A stretch of 64,000 nucleotides of DNA from Thelonectria olida. Lineage: Eukaryota > Ascomycota > Sordariomycetes > Hypocreales > Nectriaceae. Positions 22,368-36,156 of the stretch are shown here, piece by piece; position 1 is the first letter of the stretch; each line of letters opens with the position of its first letter. The stretch covers positions 682,001 through 746,000 of the forward strand of contig JAGPYM010000017.1 of NCBI GenBank assembly GCA_020736575.1, written 5' to 3'. Both the position numbers and the translations under genes were made by a program. The notes beneath the pieces are model-generated. The model did not search any database. It saw nothing but the letters and a program-made list of their open reading frames with translations, and had not been told where the DNA came from.

Positions 22368-25300
22368 TTTGGCCAATTTCGGAACGCGCTCACTGGTGAG
22401 TCGCGTGTGGGTGCAGAGGTGTGGTTTCGTGATTCTGCCAGGGTGCCATTGGAACAACAAAGTGTGCGGGGCTTGGCCCGCGGTAAACTAGCGCGGGAAT
22501 GCGCTTATTAGACGCGTGCCAAGACAAGTCCCCTGTCAGTATGGCACAAGAGGGGCGCAGCAGCATTTGTTTAAAAATCTTGTCATCTAAATGCCAGAGC
22601 CTCACATTGGTCAATGGGGAAACAGTTACGACAACAACGATTCGAACGGCTAGCTGGGCCCCGGCCTTACGTCCGAAGAAGATGGCAGAAAAGAAAAAGC
22701 CACGTTACAGCGGCTGGAGCGGTTCGGCGAAGATTGTCGGCCGCCGAAGGTGTTTTTGTCGAATGGCCGAGTCCTTGTTGCCTTGTGTGCTACGCCTTTC
22801 ATGGCTCCTTTGCTTTCATTTCCGCGAAACAGCAGACCATCTGCAGATTCGTGTTTCTGAAATTGCATGCTTAGTACACCGCCACAGAACAGACTCGAGA
22901 AACCTTGCCATGACTGCGTAGGCCGTTGAAAACGGTGAGGTGTTGTTCATTTCGTGAGGTAAGTGAAGTCGAGTTGTTGGTGCAACATTGCGGCACACCA
23001 TGCAGCCAGCGTTGCCGCTACTGTGCGCTAGGTCCTTCTACAAACGGTCATCCCTTTCGGTGGTCGGGGTTAAGAGGAAAGTTGACGGAAGCTCGGAAGA
23101 ATTCGGGAATTGATCATCTCGGACGATGCAGGCACAGAACAGCGTCGACGCAGTGCGTGCAGTGGAAACTGAGCTGTGGGCGGAGAGGCGGAGACACGGT
23201 GGGTGGGCGGAGGGAGGTTGTCGAGTGGGCGCCGCCGAGGTCCGCGCCATAGCGAGGATCCCTAGGTTGTTGGTCCGAGAAATCAGGGAGCGGCAGGTTG
23301 TTGCTGTGTCTCAATCGATGATTGTATGTAAAAGTCGGCTCCGCACTGCCGTAACGTCCAATGCAATGCGATGCAGATGCAACCCGATCTTTGGCTCTAG
23401 CAACGCCGAACTCGGCCGCTCACAACTGCCCGAACATCAGCCTCCGCCCTACAATAGCTCCGGCCGAGCAGTCGCTCCGTCGATATTTATAATGCCTCGA
23501 CTTGATTTGCGCTGTCCTACAAATTTGGTTGACGCCGTCTCGAAGACTGGAAACGAGAGATAAGACCCCCCGGCATTGCGCTAGGAATAACGGCGCACGC
23601 AAGCAAGCCCACGGACAGTGGGAAGGACTGGACCAATGCTGTGGAGGTCCCGAACATAATGGGGCTCAAGTGGCAAGTGTTGTCATGATGGCCATGATTG
23701 TCCCCATGTCCATTCTCATGGCACGTACCTCTCTCCGTGTCATGGTAGGCGGAGGGGCAAGACCGCTGGCGTCAAGAGATCATGAGCTCTCTTGAATCAT
23801 ATATACGAGGCCCGGGGCTGTAGGAACAAGATCCGGCTTGACGAGCAAAATGCCTGGTCTTTTCGCGAAAAAGGCGACGTATTTCATTTCCACTTCCCAC
23901 ATTGGATCGGGCCACAGGATGTACTTTGTGCGACGCATGAAGTGTGGTTCTTAATTATCCGTCGACTGGCGCGACGCAGGAGGTTGTGGCGGATCTCAGG
24001 GCAGTCAAGGGAATGGAACCCTCAATCTTACCCCCATTCTTGCTGCAAGAAATGGCCGTTGTCCGGTTCAGATTTCCCAAAGCAGTGACGTCTTCCTATG
24101 AAAAAGAAGCTTGCAGGACTCTCGCAGACTGCAGCTTGACTCCCGAACTCGTGGTGAGACATGTGCATCTGTCCATGGCGCAGGACTAGCGCCCACTAGG
24201 CGATCTGCACCCTGCCCGCTTGCCGATGAGTCTCCGGCACGAGCTTCTTCCGTTTTAGTTCCAAAAGAGGCGCCATGACGCAGGCTGCAACGGGAAGGGC
24301 AGCTCTGGTTGGTGTGAGATAAGGGGAAGAGAGCCGGATGTTGAGCTTATGATTGGCTCCGCGCCTCAATTTGTTGATGTCCATGTTGTGACTGTGCGAT
24401 AAACGTGTGAGACGGCATCTGTCGACCGACGTCAGTTCCCACCAGCCTCTGTTTGGACAGGTTGGAAATTGAGAGAAAAAAAAGTAGAACCGAGGAATCC
24501 TGGACACTCTTCCAACCCTGGACGAAACCTGGCTCAGGGCTTGAGAGCCCCTCATCCGTCTTTGCCTCTGGTTGGATCCCCTTTCCGTCCTCAGCGAGTG
24601 GTCTGCTTCTCACGCCAGGAGATCAAGGTGCATGCCCGGCATGTTCGGCGTTATTGGCCGAAGTCCCGCCAGGTGAGGCGACGGTGAGGTTTCCATTTCA
24701 TAAGCTCTACGCTGTGTCGTGTGTCGATGACGCAGCTCACCACCTCAGAATGGGTAGAAAACTTCGCCAATGCCGGCGAGACGACATCCAAGGGCCAACA
24801 TGCCTGTGACTGTAACTGGCTGCGTACTTGGTAGCCCTCAAACCCTGTTGTGTCAGCCCAAGACCTAGCTCGGAAATGCAAGTTGGGCTGGTCCGATGTT
24901 CGCCCTAGTGGGATGGAAGCGTTTTGGACAGCAACCTGAAGACTTGTCAACAAGCGAGCAAGTCCCGTACTGGAGTGTCTGCCCGATGTGTGGCGCATCC
25001 TGCATGTTCCCGTAGCTTAGAGGGAGGGACTTGGAGGGTTTACATCTCTTGGATATGACTCGCTGGAATCTCACCACCGACATGGATGGGGCAGCAAAGG
25101 CATCCAGCTTCTCGGAGAGGTGGCCTCCTCCAGCAGAAGATGGACCATGGACATTGAGTTGCGGACGAATCAGACCGTCGACTGGCTCCCCCGCGCAAGC
25201 ATCTGTACGTCAAAGGCGTCCACCCCGGGCGAGCGCAACGCATGGCTCATCTTGGGGATTTCAGTTTTCGGGGACGAGCGCGACATCGGCGGCGATGGGT

Positions 25301-27517
25301 TTGAAAACGACGGGCCGTGATTGGTGTCGCAAGTCTGGCCCTCGCGCATCGACCCTTGACGGATGTGCATTAGGTTTAACGTTCCAGGCGGCGTCGCACG
25401 GATGCCCAGCATCATCCTGGCCGTGGCTGCAGCTCCATGTGGGGTGTTGCCGTCGAATGGCTGGCACTGGAGAAGGCGGCGAACTCTCCGTTTCCTCGGC
25501 CGGATTTCTCTTACACGAAACTGTGTTGCAAGTCTATTCCTATCCAACGACATAGGACGGATAGGCGATATGTGCGACAACGAGGCCAAATAAGCGGGCA
25601 TTGATTGGACCGAGGCGAGGAGAACATCTTTTTCTTTTTCTCTCTTGTCGCTCCAGCCGATCAATACGCGGGGAGAACATCAGTGGTAGCGCAAAGACAG
25701 GGAATGGGCGGGAAACAGGCCAGGGCAAACAGGGTTGAGCAGCGCATCTTGGTTGTTGTTGGGTGTATCCACAAGGAGAAATTGACTGACGCTGACCGCT
25801 CGGTGAAGGCCTGCCACTCAGCGTAAAAGTCACGTCAGGTCATGGTAAAAGGATCAGAATCATGCAATGACGTGAGAGTGTTTCGCTATTAGTATCGACA
25901 ATATTAGGAGGTGCCCTGATCTGGCGAGTCGGTGAAGGGGAGTGGCATTGAGGCGTTGTTTCGGTCTGTAATAACTGGATGGACGAGGCGAGATGGAGAG
26001 ACGGGAACGAGAAGAGAAAAAAGTGAAGCGGCAAGGATGCGGAAACTCTCATTCCGACCCTTCCAAATTAATATTACACTAAGGCCCTTGACTAGGCCAC
26101 AGCCAATGTGGACGGGATGGAAGCTACGTAAACATGGCAGATCGCACCTACCCAAAGTCTGTAGATCGGAGGAGGGGTTATCACAAGGCAAAAACCACTT
26201 CCCGTCCCGTCGCATATCCTCCATTGACAAGCAGTATCTTGATCTTGCACGACATGGAGAAACGTCATGATCGATGGAAAACCATCATGGGCATTTCGTT
26301 TTGGAAGTCGTGCAGAGAATCTGCCGGGGAAGCAAGATCCCCTTGCCCCGAAGACGTGCCGATCCAGTCGGAAGGTGGATAGATGGGTAAATGGATGTTT
26401 GGACGGGGATGAATCGGCAGCTTTTTGACGAGGACGGAGGAGGCGGGATAGTCCCATGGAGACGAGACATCGATGCATGGCGGGATTTGGGATTTGGGGT
26501 TGAAGGGGAGGGGTGGCGGGAGGACGGGAGACACCCAACCCAGCCCATAATTGCCCTTTCTTTGGCCTTGCTCTAAGGTCTGATGTTCCCCATGCCACCA
26601 TCTCCAAGCTTAGCTTCGAGCCACCGCCGACCCTGGGCCACGCCAGACCCTGGAGACTACGACAACGTTTCGTCCTAAGCACAATGGTTAATTTTTAATA
26701 GGGCAGAAAAGAAAAACCTCGTCTTGTTGCGCATACGCACCCCTGAGCCAGAGACGCAGAATCAGGAGAATAAAATCAGAACATGGGCATGGTCAAGGTC
26801 ATGGCTCTGAATTGGTTACCTAAAACAGAACGCAAAGGGGCAGGCAGAAGCATCATGTTATTGTTCGATCGAGGATTTCGGACGACCTTCCGGGCTCCGC
26901 GCATCGGCGAGAGGTAGGACAGGGCATGGCCGTATGGAAGAACAACCCGAGGCCATGGGCGGCAGCTGGGCTCCGGAGGGATGCCGAGCAGATGCCCCAG
27001 GGTGCTCCAGGATGCCCCAGGACCTGGGCTGTCTGGCAGTTGTGTTGCTTGGGTGCGTTGTCCTGTCGGGCTGGGGACGTGGAGAGGCAAAAGGAGCGCC
27101 GGACAGGGCAATGGCATGTCCAAGACGGGAACGTTGTGCAAATACCCTCGAGCTCATTTGCCTGCGCTGTTTTTCTGGCATGTGCTTTTATGGATTTATC
27201 GAGGGCAACCAAGGTAAATCGGGCCACGGCAGGGTGCGTGTGCGCCCACTTGGAGCCTCGCGGCACGCCAGAGACGAATGGAATCTGTACGAGGAGTTCG
27301 TCTTGGGCGGGTCGATAACTTCTCCAAGGGGGGGCGAAGGCCCAAGGGGCGTTGCCAGCTTGCCCAGCGAGGGCGTGGCGTGGCATTTACGGAGGAGCCT
27401 CCCCATGCGCTAACGCAGCCCTGAGATGTAAGTGAAGATGGGAGGAACAGTTAAAAGGGTCGGGAGGACGGGAGGGGAGGAAAAATAGTGGGAGTTTGGC
27501 TCGGATCCTCCGTAGGG

Positions 27518-27545
27518 AAAAAAAAACAAAAAACAAAAAAAAAAA
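27518..27545. repeat. A-rich homopolymer tract
   Basis: Runs of A broken by single C and G bases, followed by CCCC, in intergenic DNA far upstream of GLT1. It is likely a nucleosome-excluding or simple-sequence tract. Confidence 0.6.
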
Positions 27546-28369
27546 ACCCCAAAATTGGGCACAACAACACCAAGCACATGGCAAAGGTCATCATGGTGGG
27601 AGAGCTCTTTCCCCTCGTGCAGTAATTAGGAGTAAGACGGGTTGCATTGCCAGCGTTCGCCTCCGAAGCCTGGACCTTTCTTAACTCTCCCCACCGGAGA
27701 CGACTGAGAGTGCCCCATCCCATCATCATCGCCCCCGACTTGACCCTGGGCTTGCTTCCCTGACGCTTCCTTGCGCCTGTTTCGCTGTCGCCGTCGACTT
27801 CATTCAACCGCCTCTTTTTTCTCACCACTTTTTTTTTTCTTTCTGGAGAAGCCCTGACAAAGAGAGAGCTCCCTTGGCCGGAAGCCCTCGTTTCTTTCAA
27901 CCCCCCTCACCATCCCACACATCTCAACCCCTCCCCCTCCCCCTCGCTCTCCACTCTCCGCTCTTCCACCCCCCTGGCAAAACTTCCCACCCCATAGTCC
28001 CGGAACCTGTAGCCAATCCATTGGATTTTTTTTCTTCCTTCCCTTCGGTCGCTCATTCCCTCATGCTGGGGCTTGGCACCGAGTTCGTCGTTCCGGACCT
28101 AGACCTAGTTCCGTCGACTTGACCCAGCCCAGCCAGCCCACGCAGTCAGTCAATGTGAATCACACTCGAAAGAGGGAGTTGGCGCTGCCGTCCGCTCCTT
28201 CGACCGTGCCCCGTAGCCGTAGCCGCAACCGTAATGGACGTCTGAGTCGCGAGTAGGTCCCAGCTTGGGATCTTGCCCACCTGTCGCCAGCTGTTGCCGA
28301 CGTACGGAGTTTGCTACGCCAGCTGGCAACCTCTCGGAGATTCCCTCCATCTTCATAAATGCTGCCTTC

Positions 28370-28460
28370 CCCCCCTCTTCTTCTTTTCGCTCTCCCGCCC
28401 TCTTCCTCTTCTTCTTACTGCTCTGTCCTCTTGCACGCTCTCTTCTGCCATCTTACGACC
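28370..28460 (+). promoter_or_regulatory. Pyrimidine-rich core-promoter candidate for GLT1
   Basis: Dense C/T tract of the type found just upstream of fungal transcription starts. It is followed about 80 nt later by a perfect GTAAGT donor (28539) that could open a 5'-UTR intron. Inference only. Confidence 0.3.
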
Positions 28461-29374
28461 TGCCTGCACCGTCACTGCCAGCCAGTGACCTTTGATACCC
28501 CATTGCTCTCTTGACGAAGAGGAACAAGCCGTCCCTTGGTAAGTCGAACTCTGTGAACCCATCTGTTGAAGCTTGCTCCCACCACCGCCATCAATACCCG
28601 TCCTCGCCAGCCTACACACTTCCTTCGCACCCTCCTACTATCCATCGAATCGACTATCTGGACCTGGACATCAACAGCTGCGCAAGAACGCAAAGGACAG
28701 ACAAACTCCCATTGCGGCCGCTGAAGAGCTGCTGTGCAACCCGACACAGGCCAAGTCGACATCACATGTTTCCGCAAGCGACCAGGACCCCAGACGCAGA
28801 CGTCACATCTCATAGGCCAATCCCTCAAACACAAAGTTGCCAGCAACTTTGCAAGCAACCCAATACAGCAACCGCCCGTCCGGTGTGTGCGGCTTGCTGG
28901 CGCGCGTGGCGCTTTGCATCCCTGTGTTACATGGCCGAGGTGACGTCCCCTCGCAGGCGTGTTTGGTGGTCCTTGTCTTTAGCCGCATGGGCTGGTTGAC
29001 ATTGTGAGGGCCATTATTGGCTGTTGCCCCAGCATATCTCACGCTACGCACTGGGGAGAGGGACCACCCTACCGCCGACGAGGGACCTGCCTGTGGGCCA
29101 TGGCCTAAAGGAGGAACCTTTCGAAGCTTGGCGATGACCTCAGCGTGAACTGCATCGTTTCGGAGAGGCGGCATGTCTGAGCTCGGACAACATGCAGGGG
29201 ACGTTCAGTCGACATGGAGTGAGACCGAGGCTCCGGCCAGGCAACTCCAAGCTGTGAGGATTTCGCCTTTCTGCAATTGACTCGGCCATTTCGCGCTCAG
29301 AGTCATTTTGGAGGGGCCGAGTCGTGCAGTTTGGCGCTGGCGGGGGTGCTCTCCTCCGTGGTGTGGATAGTTCT

Positions 29375-29397
29375 TTATCGCCAGGTTTTCTCTTATC
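29375..29397 (-). promoter_or_regulatory. Paired GATA motifs upstream of GLT1
   Basis: The complement carries CGATAA (29375-29380) and AGATAAG (29391-29397), two HGATAR-type sites 17 bp apart and about 320 bp before the GLT1 start. AreA/NIT2 GATA factors bind such sites at nitrogen-assimilation genes. The motif is short and frequent by chance, so this is only suggestive. Confidence 0.3.
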
Positions 29398-29716
29398 TTG
29401 AGCGCGCCACACGACGCATCACCGATGCCGGCACACATCCACTGTCACACATTGGACGACTGAATCGCCTCACTCTGAGCCCATACGGATGCCCTCTTCG
29501 CGTTTCCCCTCACGATTGATGCTCTGTCGTTGTCTTTTTGCATGCCCTAACCATGTTTCTGTTCATTCCGAGGCTCGTGCCCTTTGCTAATCCGTTCCTC
29601 CGCGACTCCAGATCTAGACAAAAGAGTGGCGCTCGCTACTCTTGACGAGGTGCCCCGCCATCTTTCCGACCCCCCACCAAACCCCCACCATCCCCACCTC
29701 AACCCGGTCGCCTAGC

Positions 29717-32700
29717 ATGCACCTAACCGAGGACTTCGACGACCGACAGACCCATCTTGAAGAAGAGCAACAATCATACAGTCCCTATGAGTATCAGACC
29801 GAGAACAATGACTCTTGGGCTGGCGCCCTGCCAGTGAAGCAGGGTCTGTACGACCCTTCTCTCGAGAAGGATGCCTGTGGTGTCGGTTTCGCCTGGTAAG
29901 TTGTCTTGCAGGCCGGCCTCAAATTGGGTTACATTGTATAATTGACACGGATGATAGCCACATCAAGGGCAAGCCCAGCCACAAGATTGTCAGCGATGCG
30001 CGAAACCTTCTCTGCAACATGACTCATCGCGGTGCTGTGGGTTCCGATGCTCGAGACGGCGATGGTGCTGGTGTCATGACCTCTGTCCCCCACCGATTCT
30101 TCATCAAGAACTTCGAAAAAGAGGAGAACATCAAGTTGCCTCCGCTCGGCCAATACGCCGTGGGAAACCTGTTTTTCAAGCCCGACGAGGAGACTCTTGA
30201 CGAGTCCAAGAGGCAGCTGGAAGATGTTGCCGACTCATTGGGCCTACGGGTCCTGGGATGGCGAAGGCCCCCTGTCGACTCGACTCTGCTTGGTCCTGCC
30301 GCCAAGTCGCGTGAGCCCATCATCCTCCAGCCCTTTGTTGTCCTCGCTTCTGCCTATGGCACTGGCGATGCTCCCGAGGAGACCGACCCTGAGAAGTTTG
30401 ACGACCGCCACTTTGAGCGACAGTTGTACATTCTCCGCAAGCGTGCTACCCAGAGCATTGGTCTGCAAAACTGGTTCTACATCTGCTCCTTGTCCAACAA
30501 GAACATTGTTTACAAGGGCCAGCTTGCCCCTGTCCAGGTCTACTCGTACTATCACGATCTGGTCAACGCCGACTACGAGGCGCACTTCGCCCTTGTGCAC
30601 TCCCGTTTCTCCACAAACACCTTCCCTTCATGGGATCGTGCTCAGCCTCTGAGATGGGCCGCCCACAACGGTGAAATCAACACTCTTCGAGGAAACAAGA
30701 ACTGGATGCGCGCCCGTGAGGGTGTTATGCAGTCCGATGTCTTCAAGGATGAGCTCGAGCAAATGTACCCCATCGTTGAGGATGGCGGCTCCGACTCCGC
30801 TGCTTTTGACAACGTTCTTGAGCTTCTGACCATCAATGGCGTCCTTTCTCTCCCCGAGGCCGTTATGCTGATGGTTCCTGAAGCTTGGCAGGGCAACCAG
30901 GATATGGACCCCAAGAAGGCCGCTTTCTACGAGTGGGCCGCTTGCCAGATGGAGCCTTGGGATGGCCCTGCGCTTTTCACCTTTGCTGACGGACGATACT
31001 GCGGTGCCAACCTCGACCGTAACGGTCTGCGACCTTGCCGATTTTACGTCATGGATGATGACCGCATCATTTGTGCCTCTGAGGTCGGAACCATTCCCGT
31101 TGAGCCCGAGTCGGTTGTTCAGAAGGGCCGTCTGCAACCCGGTCGAATGCTGCTGGTTGATACCCAGGCTGGTCGTATTATTGACGACAAGGAATTGAAG
31201 GAGGCTGTTGCTAGCCGTCAGGACTTCCGATCCTGGATTGATAAAGAATTGATTACTCTGCCCAAGGTCGTCGAGACCATGGAGCAGAGCATGGATTTGG
31301 CTCCCCAGCTGAATGACAACAAGATCCAGGCTGACCCTCTCCTGCTCTCCTTTGGTTACACCCATGAGCAAGTTAGCTTGCTGCTTGCTCCCATGGCTGC
31401 TGATGAGAAGGAGGCTCTGGGTTCCATGGGTAACGATGGTCCTCTTGCTTGCCTGACCCAGGCCCCCCGCCCCCTCTATGACTACTTCCGACAGCTCTTC
31501 GCTCAGGTCACTAACCCTCCCATCGACCCCATCCGAGAGTCCATTGTCATGTCTCTGGAGTGCTATGTTGGCCCTCAGGGTAACTTGCTGGAGATGGACC
31601 CCTCCCAGTGTGGCCGTCTCTTGCTGCCCAGTCCCATTCTTTCCATCCCCGAGTTCAATGCCGTCAAGAACATGACCGAGGCCTACCCTAGCTGGACTGT
31701 CAAGACTATTGACCTGACCTTTGCCAAGTCCGAGGGCGTTCAGGGTTACCTGGCCCACCTCGACCACATCTGCAATGAGGCCACTGCTGCTATTGAGGCT
31801 CAGGATCGTATCATTGTCCTCTCTGATCGCAACACCAGCGCCGACCGCGTTCCTGTTTCCGCTGTCCTGGCTTCCGCCATGGTTCACCACCATCTCGTGA
31901 GCAACAAGTGGCGATCCATGGCTGCGCTCGTCGTTGAGACTGCCGAGGCCCGTGAAGTCCACCACATGTGTGTCCTCCTTGGCTATGGTGCCGATGCCGT
32001 CAACCCCTACCTTGCCATGGAGTGCATCCTTAAGCTTAACCGTGAGGGCCTTATCAAGAAGAAGCTTTCTGACGAAGCCCTGATCCGAAACTATAAGCAT
32101 TCTTGCGACGGTGGTATCCTCAAGGTCATGAGCAAGATGGGTATCTCCACTCTTGCCTCTTACAAGGGTGCCCAGATTTTCGAGGCCCTTGGACTTGACG
32201 AGACTGTCGTCGAGAGATGCTTCAAAGGTACTGCCTCCCGTATCCAGGGTCTTACTTTCGAGTTGATCGCCGAGGAGAGCTACCGTTTCCACGAGCGTGG
32301 ATTTCCCTCACGATACACCGTTGGCGTGTCTGGCCTTCCAGAGTCTGGAGAGTACCACTGGCGTGATGGTGGTGAGCCTCACGTCAATGACCCTACCTCG
32401 ATTGCCAACATCCAAGACGCCGTCCGCACCAAGAATGACAAGTCTTACGAGGCGTATTCCCGCTCCGAGTATGAGCAGATTAAGTCTTGCACGCTCCGTG
32501 GTCTTTTGGACTTCAAGTTTGAGGACTGTACTCCTGTCCCCATTGACCAGGTCGAGCCTTGGACTGACATTGTCCGCCGATTCTGCACTGGTGCTATGTC
32601 CTATGGTTCCATCTCCATGGAATCTCACTCAACCCTTGCCATTGCCATGAACCGTCTTGGCGGCAAGTCCAACACTGGTGAAGGTGGTGAGGATCCCGAG

Positions 32701-35700
32701 AGATCTCAGCGTATGTCCAACGGTGATACCATGCGCTCTGCCATTAAGCAGGTTGCTTCCGGCCGATTCGGTGTCACTTCCGCCTACCTCGCCGACTCCG
32801 ACGAGCTTCAGATCAAGATGGCCCAGGGCGCCAAGCCTGGTGAGGGTGGTGAGCTTCCCGGACACAAGGTTTCCAAGTCCATCGCTCGTACCCGTCACTC
32901 AACCCCTGGCGTCGGTTTGATTTCTCCCCCTCCTCACCACGATATTTACTCCATCGAGGATCTTAAGCAGTTGATCTACGATCTGAAGTGCTCCAGCCCG
33001 CGATCTAGAGTCTCTGTCAAGCTCGTGTCTGAAGTCGGAGTCGGCATCGTCGCCTCTGGCGTCGCCAAGGCCAAGGCCGACCACATCCTCATCTCTGGCC
33101 ACGACGGTGGTACCGGTGCCTCTCGATGGACTGGTATCAAGTACGCCGGTCTCCCCTGGGAGCTGGGTCTGGCTGAGACTCACCAAACCCTGGTCCTCAA
33201 CGACCTTCGTGGTCGTGTTGTTGTCCAGACTGACGGTCAGCTCAAGACTGGTCGTGATGTCGCCATCGCCTGTCTGCTTGGTGCCGAGGAATGGGGCTTT
33301 GCCACCGCTCCTCTCATTGCCATGGGCTGCATCTTTATGAGAAAGTGCCACTTGAACACTTGCCCTGTTGGTATTGCTACTCAGGATCCTGAGCTTCGTA
33401 AGAAGTTCAAGGGTACTCCCGAGCACATCATAAACTTCTTCTACTATGTGGCCAACGAGCTCCGTGCCATCATGGCTCAGCTCGGTTTCCGCACCATCAA
33501 CGAGATGGTTGGCCACGTCGAGGTCCTCAGGGTCCGCGATGACCTGCGAACCAACAAAACTGCCAACATTGACTTGTCGCTTCTCCTAACTCCAGCCCAC
33601 AAGCTTCGACCTGGTGTCGCCACTTTCAATGTTCGCAAGCAGGATCACAAGCTCTACGTCCGCCTCGACAACAAGTTGATCTCTGAGGCAGAGCTTACTC
33701 TCGATAAGGGTCTTCCCTCGCGAATTGAGTGTGACATTGTCAACACTGATCGAGCCATGGGCACTTCGCTCTCATACCACATCTCGAAGCGATACGGCGA
33801 GGAAGGTCTTCCCTTGGACACTGTTCACGTTAATATTAAGGGCTCTGCTGGTCAGTCGTTTGGTGCTTTCTTGGCTCCTGGTGTCACTCTGGAGCTCGAG
33901 GGCGATGCCAACGATTACGTCGGTAAGGGTTTGTCTGGTGGTCGCTTGATCGTCTACCCCCCTCGCTCTGCCGTGTTCAAGGCGGAGGAGAACATCCTCA
34001 TTGGAAACGTCTGCTTGTACGGTGCTACTACCGGTAGCTGCTTCTTCCGCGGTGTCGCTGCCGAGCGTTTTGCTGTCCGAAACTCCGGTGCTACTGCCGT
34101 CGTTGAGGGTGTTGGTGACCATGGCTGCGAGTACATGACTGGTGGCCGCATCGTCATTCTCGGAACTACTGGTCGCAACTTCGCGGCTGGTATGTCTGGC
34201 GGTATTGCCTACATTTTGGATGTCAATGGCGACTTCCAGTCCAAGGTCAACATGGAGATGGTCGAGGTTGGCCCTGTCGAGGAGCCCGGTGAGGTTGCCT
34301 TCCTCCGTGGTCTTATCGAAGACCACCACCACTACACTGGATCCGAGCGTGCTGCTCGCATCCTGGTGGACTTCAACCGAGCACTGCCTCGCTTCCTCAG
34401 GGTCCTTCCTGTCGACTACAAGCGTGTCCTTGAAGAAGAGGCCGCCAAGGCTGCTGAGGCCAAACGCGCTGAGTACAACCTTCCTGCTGTTCCTGTTCAC
34501 ACCAAGAAGCCTGAGAAGGCCGCCAAGCTCCTGGATCTTGAAGAAGCTGTTGGTGATAACGCAGCTGAGAAGAAGCGTGCTCTGGTCCTTGACAAGACTA
34601 AGGGCTTCATGAAGTACAAGCGTCGTGCTGAGAAGTACCGCCCTGTCACCACCCGTCTCAAGGATTGGGCTGAGCTTAGCTCTCGTCTCGATGAGGATGA
34701 GCTCAAGTACCAGTCTGCCCGTTGCATGGACTGTGGTGTTCCCTTCTGTCAATCCGAGACTGGTTGCCCCATCTCCAACATTATCCCCAAGTGGAATGAG
34801 CTTGTGTTCCAAAACCAGTGGAAGGACGCTCTCAACCGTCTGCTCATGACCAACAACTTCCCCGAGTTCACTGGTCGCGTCTGCCCCGCTCCTTGCGAGG
34901 GCGCTTGCGTCCTGGGCATCAACGAGGACCCCGTTGGCATCAAGTCGATTGAGTGTGCCATTATCGACCGTGGCTTCGAGATGGGCTGGATGGTTCCCCG
35001 CCCTCCGCAGGTCCGCACCGGCAAGACTGTTGCCATTATTGGATCTGGTCCCGCCGGCTTGGCCTGCGCTGACCAGCTCAACCGTGCTGGTCACCTCGTT
35101 ACCCTCTATGAGCGTGCCGACCGTCTTGGTGGTCTGCTCATGTACGGCATCCCCAACATGAAGCTCGATAAGCGCATTGTCAAGCGCCGAACTGACTTCA
35201 TGGCCGCCGAGGGTGTCAACTTCAAGACTGGTGTTGCTGTCGGCGAGGAGGGCCATCCTTCGCTCGACGACCTCCGAGAGAGCCACGATGCCGTCGTCAT
35301 TGCCACCGGTGCCACCGTTGGACGTGATCTTCCCATCAAGGGCCGTGAGCTCGAGGGCATTCACTTTGCCATGGAGTTCCTCCACAAGAACACCAAGTCC
35401 CTTCTGGACTCCGAGCTCGCCGACAACACCTACCTCTCGGCTAAAGACAAGCACGTTGTTGTCATCGGTGGTGGTGATACTGGTAACGATTGCATCGGTA
35501 CTTCGCTCCGTCACGGTGCTAAGTCGGTTACCAACTTTGAGCTGCTTCCCCAACCCCCGCCAGAGCGTGCCAACGACAACCCCTGGCCTCAGTGGCCTCG
35601 CATCTACCGTGTGGACTACGGCCACACTGAGGTGCGCCAGCACACCGGCAAGGACCCCCGTGAGTACTGCATCATGTCCGAGGAGTTTGTCGACGACGGC

Positions 35701-36156
35701 TCGGGCAAGGTCAAGGGCATCAACACGATTCGCGTGGAGTGGACCAAGTCTCCCACTGGTGGTTGGGACATGAAGAAGGTCGACGGCTCTCAGCAGTTCT
35801 TCCCTGCTGATCTCGTCCTTCTCGCCATGGGTTTCCTTGGACCCGAGGCTCGCGTTCTTGGCGATCAGATTGAGAAGGACGCTCGCAAGAACGTCAAGAC
35901 TCCTCCCGGCCGATACTCGACCAACGTTGAGGGCGTTTTCGCTGCCGGCGATGCCCGCCGTGGCCAGTCTCTCATTGTCTGGTAAGTTTTATATCTGGAA
36001 TGTTTGTATCAATAACTAACATGAACCGACAGGGGCATCAATGAGGGTCGCCAGTCTGCTCGTGAGGTCGATCTCTATCTCGAGAAGTGCACCAACCTTC
36101 CCGTCACTGGTGGTATCGTGAAGCGTACCGCTCAGGAGATTTTCACTCAAATCTAA
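29717..36156 (+). CDS. GLT1: NAD(P)H-dependent glutamate synthase (GOGAT)
   Basis: Three exons (29717-29895, 29958-35981, 36033-36156) encode 2108 residues, close to the Neurospora enzyme. It converts glutamine and 2-oxoglutarate to two glutamates. About 53 leader residues precede Cys54 ([14 protein letters not shown]), the amidotransferase nucleophile exposed by propeptide removal. The glutaminase domain runs to about residue 480, with [10 protein letters not shown] and [11 protein letters not shown]. Next come the central and FMN synthase domains and the 3Fe-4S cysteines Cys1184, Cys1190 and Cys1195 in [18 protein letters not shown] beta-helix domain follows. The fused small subunit starts at about residue 1600, with Cys-rich motifs CMDCGVPFC and CPAPCEGAC, and then FAD and NAD(P)H Rossmann motifs ([24 protein letters not shown]). 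The fused single chain is the fungal form and normally uses NADH. Codon use is strongly biased, so it is probably highly expressed. Confidence 0.98.

Larger units (their letters stand above)
22368..29716. other. 7.3-kb gene-free region upstream of APC15 and GLT1
   Basis: This is the largest gap in the window. ORFs of up to about 196 codons occur on both strands, but they overlap each other and have Arg/Ser/Pro/Gly-rich, domain-free translations. The A-run near 27518-27545 and pyrimidine tracts at about 27880-27980 and 28370-28460 look like promoter or leader DNA for GLT1. No tRNA, transposon or RIP-like AT-rich tract was seen. Non-coding transcripts remain possible. Confidence 0.5.

Noticed and set aside
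22636..22660. GTTCGAATC on the minus strand, resembling a tRNA B box
   Set aside because: The flanking bases do not pair into a T stem, and no A box or acceptor stem is found upstream.
26092..27413. Cluster of 150-196-codon ORFs on both strands in the GLT1 upstream gap
   Set aside because: The frames overlap on both strands and are rich in Arg, Ser, Pro and Gly, as expected for GC-balanced non-coding DNA.
33772..35643. 623-codon minus-strand frame opposite GLT1, and a 554-codon one at 30628-32292
   Set aside because: These are antisense shadows of the highly biased GLT1 coding sequence, with low-complexity translations and no motifs.
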